NCBI RefSeq assembly: GCF_009769735.1
Contig: NZ_WSRO01000002.1
Coordinates: 6,460,001-6,524,000 of the forward strand
DNA length: 64,000 bases
DNA from: Streptomyces sp. BA2
GTDB taxonomy: Bacteria; Actinomycetota; Actinomycetes; Streptomycetales; Streptomycetaceae
Direction: 5' to 3'
Shown: positions 51,304-58,753 of the stretch, piece by piece
Layout: every line of letters begins with the position of its first letter
Numbering within the stretch: the stretch's first letter is position 1
Notes under the pieces: model-generated
Told to the model about the DNA's origin: nothing
What the model saw: only the letters and a program-made list of their open reading frames with translations
The model's database searches: none
Translations under genes and position numbers: made by a program

Positions 51304-52422
51304 ATGACGAACACATCGCTTCTCGCACCGTATTCCGCCGGCCCCATCGGGTACCTCCCGAACCGCATCGTGATGGCCCCCATGAGCCGCCACCGTGCCA
51401 CCGATGACGGCACCCCGCTGCCCGTGGTCGCCGACCACTACGCCCAGCGCGCGAGCGCGGGCCTCATCGTCACCGAGGGCATCTGGCCCGCGAGCAGCGG
51501 CCAGAGCGACTGGCGGATCCCGGGTCTTGAGACCCCGGCCCACATCGCGGGTTGGCGCGCGGTGACCGAGGCGGTGCACGAGGACGGCGGCCGGATCTAC
51601 GCGCAGCTCATGCACGGCGGCCGCAAGGGCCACCCCCTGGCGCGGATCGACGGTGATCTCCCCGCGGGACCGTCCGCCGTGCTCGTCCCGGGCCGTGTGC
51701 ATGTGAGCGGCGGGCGCAAGGCCGATCCGGTCGTTCCGCGCGCCATGACCCGCGAAGAGATCCACGCCGCGGTGCGCGACCACGTGACCGCGGCGCGCAA
51801 CGCCATCGCCGCGGGCTTCGACGGAGTCGAACTGCACGGCGCCAACAGCTACTTGATCCACCAGTTCCTCGCCGACAACACCAACTTCCGCGACGACGAA
51901 TACGGCCGGAACTCGATAGCCGACCGCATCCGCTTCGCCGTCGAGGTCGTACGCGCCGTCGCCGACGCCATCGGCGCCGAACGGCTCGGCCTGCGCCTCT
52001 CACCGGGCAACCCGCAGTTCGAGATGGCGGAGGCGGACCCGGGCCCCGTCTACCGCGCCCTCCTGGACGAGCTCGACGGTCTCGGCCTCGCCTATCTCCA
52101 CCTCACCGACAACGACAGCTACCCGGCCCTCACCGACCTGCGCCCCCACTGGCACGGCACCCTCATCGCCAACGTCGGCGAGAACGGCGACCCGACGACC
52201 CGCGAGGCGGGCGAGGCGGTCCTCGCGCAGGGCCTCGCGGACCTCGTCTCCTACGGGCGGGCCTTCATCTCCAACCCCGACCTGCCGGAGCGGTTCGCGG
52301 TGGGCGCGCCGCTCCAGGAGATCGACGCGGCGCACCTCTACACGCACGGGGCCGAGGGCTACACGGACTATCCGGCCCTCGACCGGGAGCTGGTGTCCGC
52401 TCAGACCTCCACAAGCACCTGA
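51304..52422 (+). CDS. Old Yellow Enzyme-family NAD(P)H:flavin oxidoreductase
   Basis: A 372-residue FMN-dependent ene-reductase of the OYE/NemA group. The barrel shows NRIVMAPMSRHRA (FMN phosphate loop start), YAQLMHGGRKGHP, the substrate-anchoring pair in ELHGANSYLIHQFL (His and Asn) and RDDEYGRNSIADRIRF. Such enzymes reduce activated double bonds of quinones, enals, nitro-compounds or nitrate esters. A divergent MerR regulator and its twisted promoter suggest induction by an electrophile. It overlaps the convergent nitroreductase gene by 22 bases. Confidence 0.93.
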   Translation: MTNTSLLAPYSAGPIGYLPNRIVMAPMSRHRATDDGTPLPVVADHYAQRASAGLIVTEGIWPASSGQSDWRIPGLETPAHIAGWRAVTEAVHEDGGRIYAQLMHGGRKGHPLARIDGDLPAGPSAVLVPGRVHVSGGRKADPVVPRAMTREEIHAAVRDHVTAARNAIAAGFDGVELHGANSYLIHQFLADNTNFRDDEYGRNSIADRIRFAVEVVRAVADAIGAERLGLRLSPGNPQFEMAEADPGPVYRALLDELDGLGLAYLHLTDNDSYPALTDLRPHWHGTLIANVGENGDPTTREAGEAVLAQGLADLVSYGRAFISNPDLPERFAVGAPLQEIDAAHLYTHGAEGYTDYPALDRELVSAQTSTST

Positions 52423-53108
52423 TCAAGCGATTTCCGTACGAGATCGGGGACCTGGCAGTCCTGCGCCGGATAGCCCACGGGGATCACCGCGAACGCCTTC
52501 TCGTTCTCCGGGCGGCCGAGCACCTGCGAAAGGAACCGCATAGGGCTCGGCGTGTGGATCAGTGCGGCGAGGCCCGAAAGGTGCAGCGCGGACAGCAGCA
52601 TCCCCACCGCGATGCCGACCGACTCGTCCACGTAGTAGTGCTTGTGCTTGGTGCCGTCCTCGCCCAGCCAGTACCGCTGCTGGAAGACGACGACGAGCGC
52701 GGGCGCGTCCGTCAGATGCGGCTTCACCTCGTCCGTGCCGAGCGGGCGCAGGGCGGCGAGCCACTCCTCGCCGAGGCGCCCGTCGTACGAGACGCGCTCC
52801 TCGTGCTCGGCGGCCTCACGGATGCGGCGGCGCACCTCCGGATCCTGGACGAGGACGAACGTCCACGGCTGCTGGTGCGCGCCGGACGGCGCCGTCGCCG
52901 CGCACGCGATGGCGTCCCGCACGACCTGCGGGGGCACGGGGTCCGGCGCGAACTGCCGCACCGTGCGCCGCTCCCGCATCCGCGTGCGCAACTCGGCTGC
53001 CTGCGCCAGGGATTCGGACTCGGGCATGCGCTCGGGGCGGTAGGGCACGGAGCGGTAGGGCTCGCCGTGGATGGGGGTCCAGGGCCGTTCTGCGGTCTCG
53101 TCAGCCAT
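52401..53108 (-). CDS. nitroreductase-family flavoprotein, iodotyrosine deiodinase-like
   Basis: About 235 residues of the FMN-dependent nitroreductase fold. RRTVRQFAPDPVP, APSGAHQQPWTFVLV and the C-terminal HTPSPMRFLSQVLGRPENEKAFAVIPVGYP match the bacterial branch related to iodotyrosine deiodinase, which acts on quinones, nitroaromatics or halophenols. The start is ATG 53108; GTG 53114 is two codons upstream. It is convergent with the OYE gene (22-base overlap), so two reductive flavoproteins meet tail to tail, which fits a detoxification role. Confidence 0.88.
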   Translation of the reverse strand: MADETAERPWTPIHGEPYRSVPYRPERMPESESLAQAAELRTRMRERRTVRQFAPDPVPPQVVRDAIACAATAPSGAHQQPWTFVLVQDPEVRRRIREAAEHEERVSYDGRLGEEWLAALRPLGTDEVKPHLTDAPALVVVFQQRYWLGEDGTKHKHYYVDESVGIAVGMLLSALHLSGLAALIHTPSPMRFLSQVLGRPENEKAFAVIPVGYPAQDCQVPDLVRKSLDQVLVEV

Positions 53109-53127
53109 GCTCACGAGTGTGCCCCGG

Positions 53128-54375
53128 TCAGCTCCATCCCGTCACGATCAATGAGAGCCCGATCGTGAATCCGCCACCCAGGAGGGCCAGATACAGCCCG
53201 TAGAACCTGCGCAGGCGGTGTACGAGGAACCCGAAGCCCCCGAAGGCGAGGCCCACCGTGAGGGTGCGGGAGCCGCGGGAGAGTGCCGAGTGGGCCAGCC
53301 AGTCCTGCGGCGCGATGTCGGCGCGGCCCGCCTCGCGTGCGTACACCTTGAAGGGGATGCCGTTCCAGGGCTGGTGGCGTACGGCCGCCGCGCCTTCGGT
53401 GGCGAGTTCGGCGCGTACCTCCGCGCGCATCCGGTCCGTGGTCAGCGGGTGCGGCAACTGCACGCCGGAAGCGGCCAGTTGGAGGGCCAGGAGCCCACCC
53501 GCCAGGCTGCCCGCGAGCGCCGTGAGGGACAGCTTCAGGGCCCGGCGCGGCAGCGCCACGCAGGCGATCCCCAGGAACAGCTCCGGCATCAGGGGCCAGC
53601 TCAGGGCCTCCGCGAAGGCCCAGAGGAAGCCCGCCGCGAGGCCCCAGCGGGAACCGATGACAGCGGCGGTCCGCCTGCGCGCGACGGAGTCCTTGAGAGG
53701 CTCTCGCGCCGTACGCCGATGAAGTTCCGCCACCGCGTCCCGCGCGGTCTCCGGGGTGGTGTCCGGGGGCAGCGGGGCGCCGATGCGGACCCGTACCAGG
53801 GTGGGGCGGAGCTTGCCGTGCTTGGGCAGGAGGCGGGCCGTGCCGTCGATGGAGACCGGCACGATGGGTACGTCCGCCTGCCGGGCGAGGACCAGAGCGC
53901 CCTTGTGGAAGGCGCCCAGTTCGCCCGCCCGCGCGCGGGTTCCTTCGGGGAAGAGGGCCACGGCTCCGCCCGCGCGCAGGGCGTCCGCCCTGGACAGCAG
54001 GTCGTCCATGCCGCCTCCGGTACGGCGCACGGGGAACCCCGCGGCGAGGCGGCTGCAGATCCGCTTCCGCCAGGGGGAGGCGAACCAGTAGTCGGCGGCT
54101 GCGCCTATCGCCGGGGCGTGGCGGGCGTCCAGTGCCGCGAGCAGGGCGGCGGTGTCCGCGTGGGACGAGTGGTTCGCCACGACCACGCAGCCACCGGGCG
54201 GGAGCTGACCGCGCCGCTCGACACCTCCGGTGAGGGTGAGCAGGGTCCACCAGAGGGCACGGCGCAGACGGGCCGCGCCCCGCTTCGGGCGCCGTCGGTC
54301 ACCGGCTCCGCCGAGTTCGTCCTCAATCGCCGGACGGGCTCGATGTGCCGAGCCGGCCCTCGTACGCACCCTCAC
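53128..54375 (-). CDS. PlsC-type acyltransferase fused to a DedA/YqaA-like membrane domain
   Basis: A 415-residue two-part protein. Residues about 40-230 are a 1-acylglycerol-3-phosphate acyltransferase with the catalytic HX4D (H69 to D74, in VANHSSHAD) and FPEGTRARAG. Residues about 245-415 are a membrane domain whose FAEALSWPLMPELFLG and NGIPFKVYAREAG resemble the SNARE-associated/DedA (YqaA) family. GTG 54375 overlaps the stop of the cytidylyltransferase gene by 4 bases, so translation is coupled. Residues 12-26 are encoded by a dispersed repeat. It probably makes or moves phosphatidate in the membrane; the DedA assignment is by eye. Confidence 0.8.
   Translation of the reverse strand: MRVRTRAGSAHRARPAIEDELGGAGDRRRPKRGAARLRRALWWTLLTLTGGVERRGQLPPGGCVVVANHSSHADTAALLAALDARHAPAIGAAADYWFASPWRKRICSRLAAGFPVRRTGGGMDDLLSRADALRAGGAVALFPEGTRARAGELGAFHKGALVLARQADVPIVPVSIDGTARLLPKHGKLRPTLVRVRIGAPLPPDTTPETARDAVAELHRRTAREPLKDSVARRRTAAVIGSRWGLAAGFLWAFAEALSWPLMPELFLGIACVALPRRALKLSLTALAGSLAGGLLALQLAASGVQLPHPLTTDRMRAEVRAELATEGAAAVRHQPWNGIPFKVYAREAGRADIAPQDWLAHSALSRGSRTLTVGLAFGGFGFLVHRLRRFYGLYLALLGGGFTIGLSLIVTGWS
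54298..54340. repeat. 43-bp dispersed repeat, copy B, inside the PlsC-like gene
   Basis: This copy matches 43005-43047 at 41 of 43 positions (differences at repeat positions 11 and 30). It lies within the acyltransferase coding sequence and encodes residues 12-26 (RARPAIEDELGGAGD on the minus strand). Confidence 0.85.
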
Positions 54376-55235
54376 AGCGTCACCACCATCGTCAGAAGCA
54401 GAGCGACCAGCAGCGAATCGATCCGGTCGAGCAGCCCGCCGAACCCCGGCAGCCAGCTGCCCGCGTCCTTCACACCCGCCTCGCGCTTGACCATCGACTC
54501 CAGGAGATCCCCGAGTACGCAGCCGACGAGTACCGCGGCCCACAGCACCAGGGAGAACGCGCCGACCGCGGCCAGCGCGGCGGCGGTCGCGGCGGCGGCG
54601 CCCATGACCCCCGCCCAGGTCTTGTTGGGGGAGAGGGGCGAAAGGGGCCGGGACAGGAGCCCCCTGCGGCCGAGGGCCGTGCCCCCGCACCACGCCCCCA
54701 CGTCCCCGAACGCCACCGCGACGCCCACCGCGACGGCGGTGTCGCCGAGCAGCACGAGCCCGCTCAGCGAGACGGGAATCCAGAGCAGCCCGAACACGGT
54801 CCGGCTCGCCCGCGTGAAGCCCTGCGCGGAGTCCCCGGAGAAGAGGGCCACCCCGGCGGCGGCGACGAGCAGCACACCGGCCGCCCGCAGATCAAGGGCG
54901 GCGGGCACGCCCCAAGCAATCCCAGGCACCGCTACAGCGGACACCGCGAGCACGGCCCGCTCTCCCCGGGGCAGCCCCGTCATCCGCGCGTACTCACCCA
55001 CGGCGACCACTCCGAGCCCCGCCGCGAGCGCGAACGCCCCCGCCCGGCCAAGGAAGAACGCCCCGAGGAAGAGCGGCGCGGCCAGCGCCCAGGTCCGCCA
55101 CCGCTTACGCAGCTCGCCCCGCATCCGCACCCGGGAGGGCAACGCGGCGACGGCCACTCCACCCACACCGAGCACCCCGGCAACCACGGGCAGGGCCCGC
55201 CCGGCGACCTCACCGACGACGACCGCGGCGCTCAT
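54372..55235 (-). CDS. phosphatidate cytidylyltransferase (CdsA-like)
   Basis: A 287-residue integral membrane enzyme making CDP-diacylglycerol from phosphatidate and CTP. Seven to eight helices precede the family signature near the C-terminus, ESMVKREAGVKDAGSWLPGFGGLLDRIDS, with the conserved Lys-Arg and the aspartates of DxGxxLPGxGGxxDRxDS intact. It is shorter at the N-terminus than some actinobacterial CdsA proteins. ATG 55235 overlaps the stop of the CDP-alcohol transferase gene (ATGA), and its own stop overlaps the acyltransferase start, so the three are coupled. It may be a second copy beside a housekeeping cdsA elsewhere. Confidence 0.9.
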   Translation of the reverse strand: MSAAVVVGEVAGRALPVVAGVLGVGGVAVAALPSRVRMRGELRKRWRTWALAAPLFLGAFFLGRAGAFALAAGLGVVAVGEYARMTGLPRGERAVLAVSAVAVPGIAWGVPAALDLRAAGVLLVAAAGVALFSGDSAQGFTRASRTVFGLLWIPVSLSGLVLLGDTAVAVGVAVAFGDVGAWCGGTALGRRGLLSRPLSPLSPNKTWAGVMGAAAATAAALAAVGAFSLVLWAAVLVGCVLGDLLESMVKREAGVKDAGSWLPGFGGLLDRIDSLLVALLLTMVVTL

Positions 55236-55828
55236 CGTCGGCCCTCCGGGTGAGCCTGGCCCAACTCCCGCCACAGTCGCGCGAGTCGAACCCCCACCGT
55301 GAGTGCCGAGCCCGCGGCGATCACCACGAGTACCGGGACGGCCCACCCGGAAGCCGCCGCCAGGACCACCAGGGCGCAGCGCTCCGTCTTGCCGACCGGG
55401 CCCCCGTTCAGGCGGGGCGCGCCCGCTGCCGTGCCCGCGAGCGACACCCAGGAAGGGAGCGTCGCCGCGAGGCCCGCCGTCGCCACCAGCCACAGCGGGG
55501 CCAAGGTCAGGAAGCCCGCCAGCATGGCCAGGTCGGCCGCCCGGTCACCCAGTTCGTTCAGGAGCGCCCCGCGGCGCGTCGTGCGGCCCGTGTCGCGGGC
55601 CAGCGCGCCGTCGAGGTTCGCGAAAGCGAGGCGTGCCGCGAGCAGCACGGCCACCGGGAGCGCCGCGAGCGGCACCGGCAGCCAGGCGAGTGCCGACGCC
55701 GCGCCCGCCGCGCAGAGCACACCCGCCACGGTGAGGGTGTCGGGCGACACCTCGCGGCGGGCGAGCGCGCCGCGTACGCCGGACAACCGGTCCGCGTACC
55801 AGGGCTTGAGAGCGTAAAGGCCGTTCAT
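55232..55828 (-). CDS. CDP-alcohol phosphatidyltransferase-family protein with altered motif
   Basis: A 198-residue membrane protein of the CDP-OH transferase fold, five or six helices. The canonical motif D-xx-DG-xx-AR-x8-G-xxx-D-xxx-D appears as A-NL-DG-AL-AR-(8)-G-ALL-N-ELG-D: the first and third metal-binding aspartates are Ala and Asn, while the second and fourth remain. The protein may have lost or changed its chemistry. It is first in a coupled operon with the cytidylyltransferase, which makes the usual substrate, CDP-diacylglycerol, and with the acyltransferase. Alcohol acceptor unknown. Confidence 0.82.
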   Translation of the reverse strand: MNGLYALKPWYADRLSGVRGALARREVSPDTLTVAGVLCAAGAASALAWLPVPLAALPVAVLLAARLAFANLDGALARDTGRTTRRGALLNELGDRAADLAMLAGFLTLAPLWLVATAGLAATLPSWVSLAGTAAGAPRLNGGPVGKTERCALVVLAAASGWAVPVLVVIAAGSALTVGVRLARLWRELGQAHPEGRR

Positions 55829-55871
55829 GGCACCGACTCTGCCGCCACCCGGCCCCCGGCAAATCGGCGTG

Positions 55872-55898
55872 CGTACTCAGATATGGCCTGAGTACGGT
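55872..55898. promoter_or_regulatory. aac(2') promoter with overlapping palindrome
   Basis: CGTACTCAG (55872-55880) and CTGAGTACG (55888-55896) form a perfect 9-bp inverted repeat with a 7-bp spacer. The right arm overlaps the -10 box TACGGT (55893-55898), which ends six bases before the GTG at 55905. A protein bound here would block the promoter, and might also affect the divergent lipid operon 44 bp away. Confidence 0.68.
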
Positions 55899-55904
55899 GG
55901 AAGG

Positions 55905-56438
55905 GTGACCACGTTGCGTACGGCCCATACCTGCGATCTCGACCCCACCGAACTCCGCGCCGCCCGCGCCCTGATGGACGAGGCCTTCGACGGGGACTTC
56001 ACCGACGCGGACTGGGATCACGGACTCGGTGGCGTCCACGCCCTCGTGTGCGACGACTCCGGGCTCCTCCTCGCGCACGGGTCGGTGGTCCAGCGCCGGA
56101 TCCTGCACAACGGCCGTTCGCTGCGCGCCGGTTACGTCGAAGCGGTCGCAGTCCGCCCGGACCGGCAGCGGCAGGGCCTGGGCGGGCAGGTGATGGGCGC
56201 CCTGGAGCGGGTGATCGACCGGGCGTACGTCCTGGGCGCGCTGTCGGCCTCCGACGAGGGGCAGCGGCTCTACCTCGCGCGCGGCTGGCGGGAGTGGAAG
56301 GGCTCGGTCGGCACCCTCGGCCCGGAGGGCGTGATCCACATGCCGGACGAGGAGCCCCCGCTTCTGTGGGGCGCCGGCGCCGACCTCGACCCGGTGCACG
56401 AACTGCTCATCGACTGGCGCGACGGGGACGTCTTCTAG
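55905..56438 (+). CDS. aminoglycoside 2'-N-acetyltransferase-like, AAC(2')-I family
   Basis: A 177-residue GNAT protein that closely follows the AAC(2')-I pattern of mycobacteria and Providencia: FDGDFTDADWDHGLGGVHALV, HGSVVQRRI, GYVEAVAVRPDRQRQGLGGQVM and LGALSASDEGQRLYLARGW. These enzymes acetylate the 2'-amino group of aminoglycosides; in mycobacteria the physiological role is debated. The Asp of GDFTDADW and Glu of GYVEAV, which I recall as substrate contacts in AAC(2')-Ic, are kept. The C-terminal Trp of that enzyme is Phe here (DWRDGDVF). The start is GTG 55905, probably leaderless. Confidence 0.87.
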   Translation: MTTLRTAHTCDLDPTELRAARALMDEAFDGDFTDADWDHGLGGVHALVCDDSGLLLAHGSVVQRRILHNGRSLRAGYVEAVAVRPDRQRQGLGGQVMGALERVIDRAYVLGALSASDEGQRLYLARGWREWKGSVGTLGPEGVIHMPDEEPPLLWGAGADLDPVHELLIDWRDGDVF

Positions 56439-56490
56439 CCACCCGACGCCGCCCGCACGATGATCTTGCCCCGGTTCGCGCCCCGCAGCA
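56435..56490 (-). pseudogene. remnant: C-terminal tail of a zinc/quinone-type alcohol dehydrogenase
   Basis: Only the last 18 or so codons remain, reading MLRGANRGKIIVRAASGG and then TAG. The MLxGxNRGKxxVR ending is that of NADP-dependent zinc-binding dehydrogenases/quinone oxidoreductases. The stop overlaps the stop of the aac(2')-like gene on the other strand (shared CTAG, 56435-56438). Upstream the frame joins unrelated sequence, so the rest of the gene has been deleted. Confidence 0.65.
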
Positions 56491-56786
56491 TCTGACCGCC
56501 CGCCATCCCGGCATCGCACCGGAGGTGCGCGTGGTCCGCGAGCTGGGTGCGGGCACCGCGGGCGAGGTCGCCGATGGGCGCGCGGACGTGGGCATCGCGA
56601 CGATCGGGGCAACCTCGCCCGTGCCCGCCGGGCGCGCTCTCCCTGAACGGAGCACCGCACGGAATCGAGATCACCGATCTCGGTCCGGAGCGCCCGTCGC
56701 GTTCCGTGGGCTACGTCACCACCCCTGAGCTGGCCGCCACGGTCGCCGTCCGCGCCCTGATCCGCGAGCTCAGAGCGGCCAAATGA
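56489..56786 (+). pseudogene. remnant: broken LysR-family effector domain
   Basis: Two fragments in different frames read as one LysR effector domain. The first (from 56489) gives LTARHPGIAPEVRVVRELGA followed by GRADVGIATIG; after about 56640 the reading continues in another frame as GYVTTPELAATVAVRALIRELRAAK, then TGA. The N-terminal HTH and the middle of the domain are absent. The fragment abuts the dehydrogenase remnant, so one deletion probably fused the ends of two divergent or convergent genes. Confidence 0.65.
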
Positions 56787-56837
56787 GGGGCCGGAAGTGA
56801 AGCCCGTCTCAGATAGTAGGAAGTCCGAGTAATTGTG

Positions 56838-56866
56838 GAGACAGACGCTCCGTCCTCGCTTAGCTT
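56838..56866 (+). promoter_or_regulatory. candidate promoter and long leader of the 42-aa gene
   Basis: GAGACA (56838-56843) and TAGCTT (56861-56866) are 17 bp apart and would start a transcript near 56873. The leader to the ATG at 57006 would be about 130 bases, long for this window, and contains TCGCT-CGATCA-AGCGA as a small hairpin and CAAGGAG before the start. I do not recognise a known riboswitch. Confidence 0.4.
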
Positions 56867-57005
56867 TGTAGAAGCCGAACGTCTCGCTCGATCAAGCGAA
56901 TGGCGGTCGTGAGCCGGAGCCCCACGCAGGCAACCCCTGTCGCTCCCACGCTCCCCGCCCCTCCGGCGTCTCGTAATCACCGTTCCCTCAAGGAGTGGAT
57001 CTCCC

Positions 57006-57134
57006 ATGGCCGAGACGACCGCACGCCGAGTCCGACACGCCTCCCGTACGACCGATTCCGAGCGCAAGAACGCCGCGGCGGCCCTGCAGCGCGCGCTCGA
57101 CCGCAGGGACAACGGCGGTGCGACGGGTCACTGA
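57006..57134 (+). CDS. small basic protein, 42 aa
   Basis: ATG 57006, preceded by AAGGAGTGGATCTCCC, encodes 42 residues (AETTARRVRHASRTTDSERK, then an Ala/Leu/Arg helix and a GGATGH tail). It is Arg-rich, has no membrane segment or signal and should be soluble. The ribosome site, the preceding promoter-like sequence and ordinary codon use support a real gene. I recall similar short proteins in other Streptomyces but no function. It is convergent with the acid phosphatase gene, 20 bp away. Confidence 0.6.
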   Translation: MAETTARRVRHASRTTDSERKNAAAALQRALDRRDNGGATGH

Positions 57135-57154
57135 CCCGCCCCGCGCCTGAGTCC

Positions 57155-58753
57155 CTACTTACCGCGCACCACCTCGAAATGGTCCACGCGCTCTCCGCTC
57201 TCGGCGAGCGCGGAGACCGTCAGCTTCGGGTTCGCGCCGGCCGTCACCTCCACCGCGAGGAACGAGAAGCCGGTGTACCGCACCCGTGACCACTCCACCC
57301 TGTCCGGGTCGGGAAGGCGCGACTTCGTCCAGTGGAACGACAGGATCGATTCCCGGTCCTCGACGTTGCCCTCGTAGCTGTCCTTCACGCCGGCCGGGAA
57401 GTCGTACAGGTCCTTGCCCGCGCCGCCCGCGGTGACGTACACGATGCCGTCGCGCGTCGGATCGGTCGACGCGCCGACCGGCACGGGCTTGCCGACCTCG
57501 CCGCCCTTGACCGCATCCGTGCGCTCGTAGACGTGGTTGTGGCCGTTCACGACCAGGTCCACCTGGTGCTTGGTGAAAAGGCCGAGCCACGCGTCGCGCA
57601 CCCCGCCGTCGGAGGCGTGCGTCGCCGTCGAGTACATGCAGTGGTGGAAGAAGACCACGATGAAGTCGATGGACCCGTCAGCCCGCAGCTCGCCGAGGCG
57701 CTTGTCCAGCCAGGCGGTCTGCTTGCCGTCCGTGTAGCCCTTGTTGGCGGGGATCTCGTACGAGACGTCGTTCGCGTCGAGCGCGACGACACCGACATTG
57801 CCGTACGTGAAGGAGTAGACGCCCGGCGCGTTCTTGGGGTCGAAGCCGTTCTCGGGGAGCGACCAGCGGGCGGACTGGCCGCCGTAGCCGTTCGGCGAGT
57901 ACCACGCCTCCATGTCGTGGTTGCCGGTCGTCACCATCCACGGGACCGACTTCGCCACGGACTCCGTCTGAGCCAGGAAGGTGTCCCACACGCGTGCGTC
58001 GTACGTGTCGGACTCCTTGCCGTGCCCGGTGCTGTCCGCGTAGCAGATGTCGCCCGCGTGCAGATGGAAGGACGGGTTCTGGCCCAGGATCAACTGGTCG
58101 TTGGCGAGCGCGTCGTAGCTCACGCCCTGGTCGCCGAAGGCCGTGAAGACGAACTTCTCCGGGGTCGCGGGCGCCGTGCGGAAGGAGCCGATCGTCGCCA
58201 TCCGCTCGGGCGAGGCCGGGTCGAAGCCGTCGTGGCCGACGCCGTAGTAGTACGTCGTGCCGGGCTTCAGGCCGTCGAGGGCCGCGTGCAGGTAGTACTG
58301 CTCGACCTTGGGCAGCTTCTTCGACAGGGACGGGGTGTGCAGATCGCGCACCTCCGCCTCGATCTTCCGGCTCAGCTCCCAGGGCTTCAACCCCACCCGC
58401 AGATAAGGGGACTTGACGGCGAACGGCACCTGCCAGGAGACCCGCATCTGCGTCTTCGGGTCGGCCCCGAAGGCGAGATGCCGGGCGAAAGGGGCCACCA
58501 GCTTGCCGTCGACCTTGACGGGCGCGGACGGTGCGGACGTCGCGGCGAGCGGGCTCGACGCCGAGGCGCCCTCGCTGTGTGCGCTGCCCGAGCTGCCGGC
58601 GAGCAGGCCTATGCCGCCGACCGTGCCGGTCGTGGCGAACGAACTCGCGAGGACCTTGCGGCGGGAGAACTTCCTGCGCAGGTACTCGTGCTGCTCCGGC
58701 ATGCTCATCCCGGCCGCGAGCTGCTCCGGTATGCCGACGTTGGGGGTGTCCAT
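57155..58753 (-). CDS. Tat-exported purple acid phosphatase-like metallophosphoesterase
   Basis: A 532-residue secreted phosphatase. The N-terminus carries a twin-arginine signal (FSRRKVLASSFATTGTVGG, residues about 29-47) and a fibronectin-like PAP N-domain (KTQMRVSWQVPF, GTTYYYGVGHDGF). The dinuclear metal site is readable: GDQG, HAGDICYADS, TTGNHDMEAW, FFHHCMY and GHNHVYERT. Such enzymes release phosphate from organic esters outside the cell. Start ATG 58753 (DTPNVGIPEQLAAGMSM). It is divergent from leuB. Phosphate control is likely by function, but no clear PHO box is visible. Confidence 0.93.
   Translation of the reverse strand: MDTPNVGIPEQLAAGMSMPEQHEYLRRKFSRRKVLASSFATTGTVGGIGLLAGSSGSAHSEGASASSPLAATSAPSAPVKVDGKLVAPFARHLAFGADPKTQMRVSWQVPFAVKSPYLRVGLKPWELSRKIEAEVRDLHTPSLSKKLPKVEQYYLHAALDGLKPGTTYYYGVGHDGFDPASPERMATIGSFRTAPATPEKFVFTAFGDQGVSYDALANDQLILGQNPSFHLHAGDICYADSTGHGKESDTYDARVWDTFLAQTESVAKSVPWMVTTGNHDMEAWYSPNGYGGQSARWSLPENGFDPKNAPGVYSFTYGNVGVVALDANDVSYEIPANKGYTDGKQTAWLDKRLGELRADGSIDFIVVFFHHCMYSTATHASDGGVRDAWLGLFTKHQVDLVVNGHNHVYERTDAVKGGEVGKPVPVGASTDPTRDGIVYVTAGGAGKDLYDFPAGVKDSYEGNVEDRESILSFHWTKSRLPDPDRVEWSRVRYTGFSFLAVEVTAGANPKLTVSALAESGERVDHFEVVRGK

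Noticed and set aside
54375..54693. N-terminal extension of the PlsC-like protein
   Set aside because: The in-frame extension runs antiparallel to nothing but in a shifted frame through the CdsA-like gene and reads as an Arg/Gly-rich string; GTG 54375 with a 4-base overlap is a better start.
56873..57005. Leader before the 42-aa gene as a c-di-AMP or cobalamin riboswitch
   Set aside because: I could not match the conserved core sequences of either class; only a small hairpin is visible.
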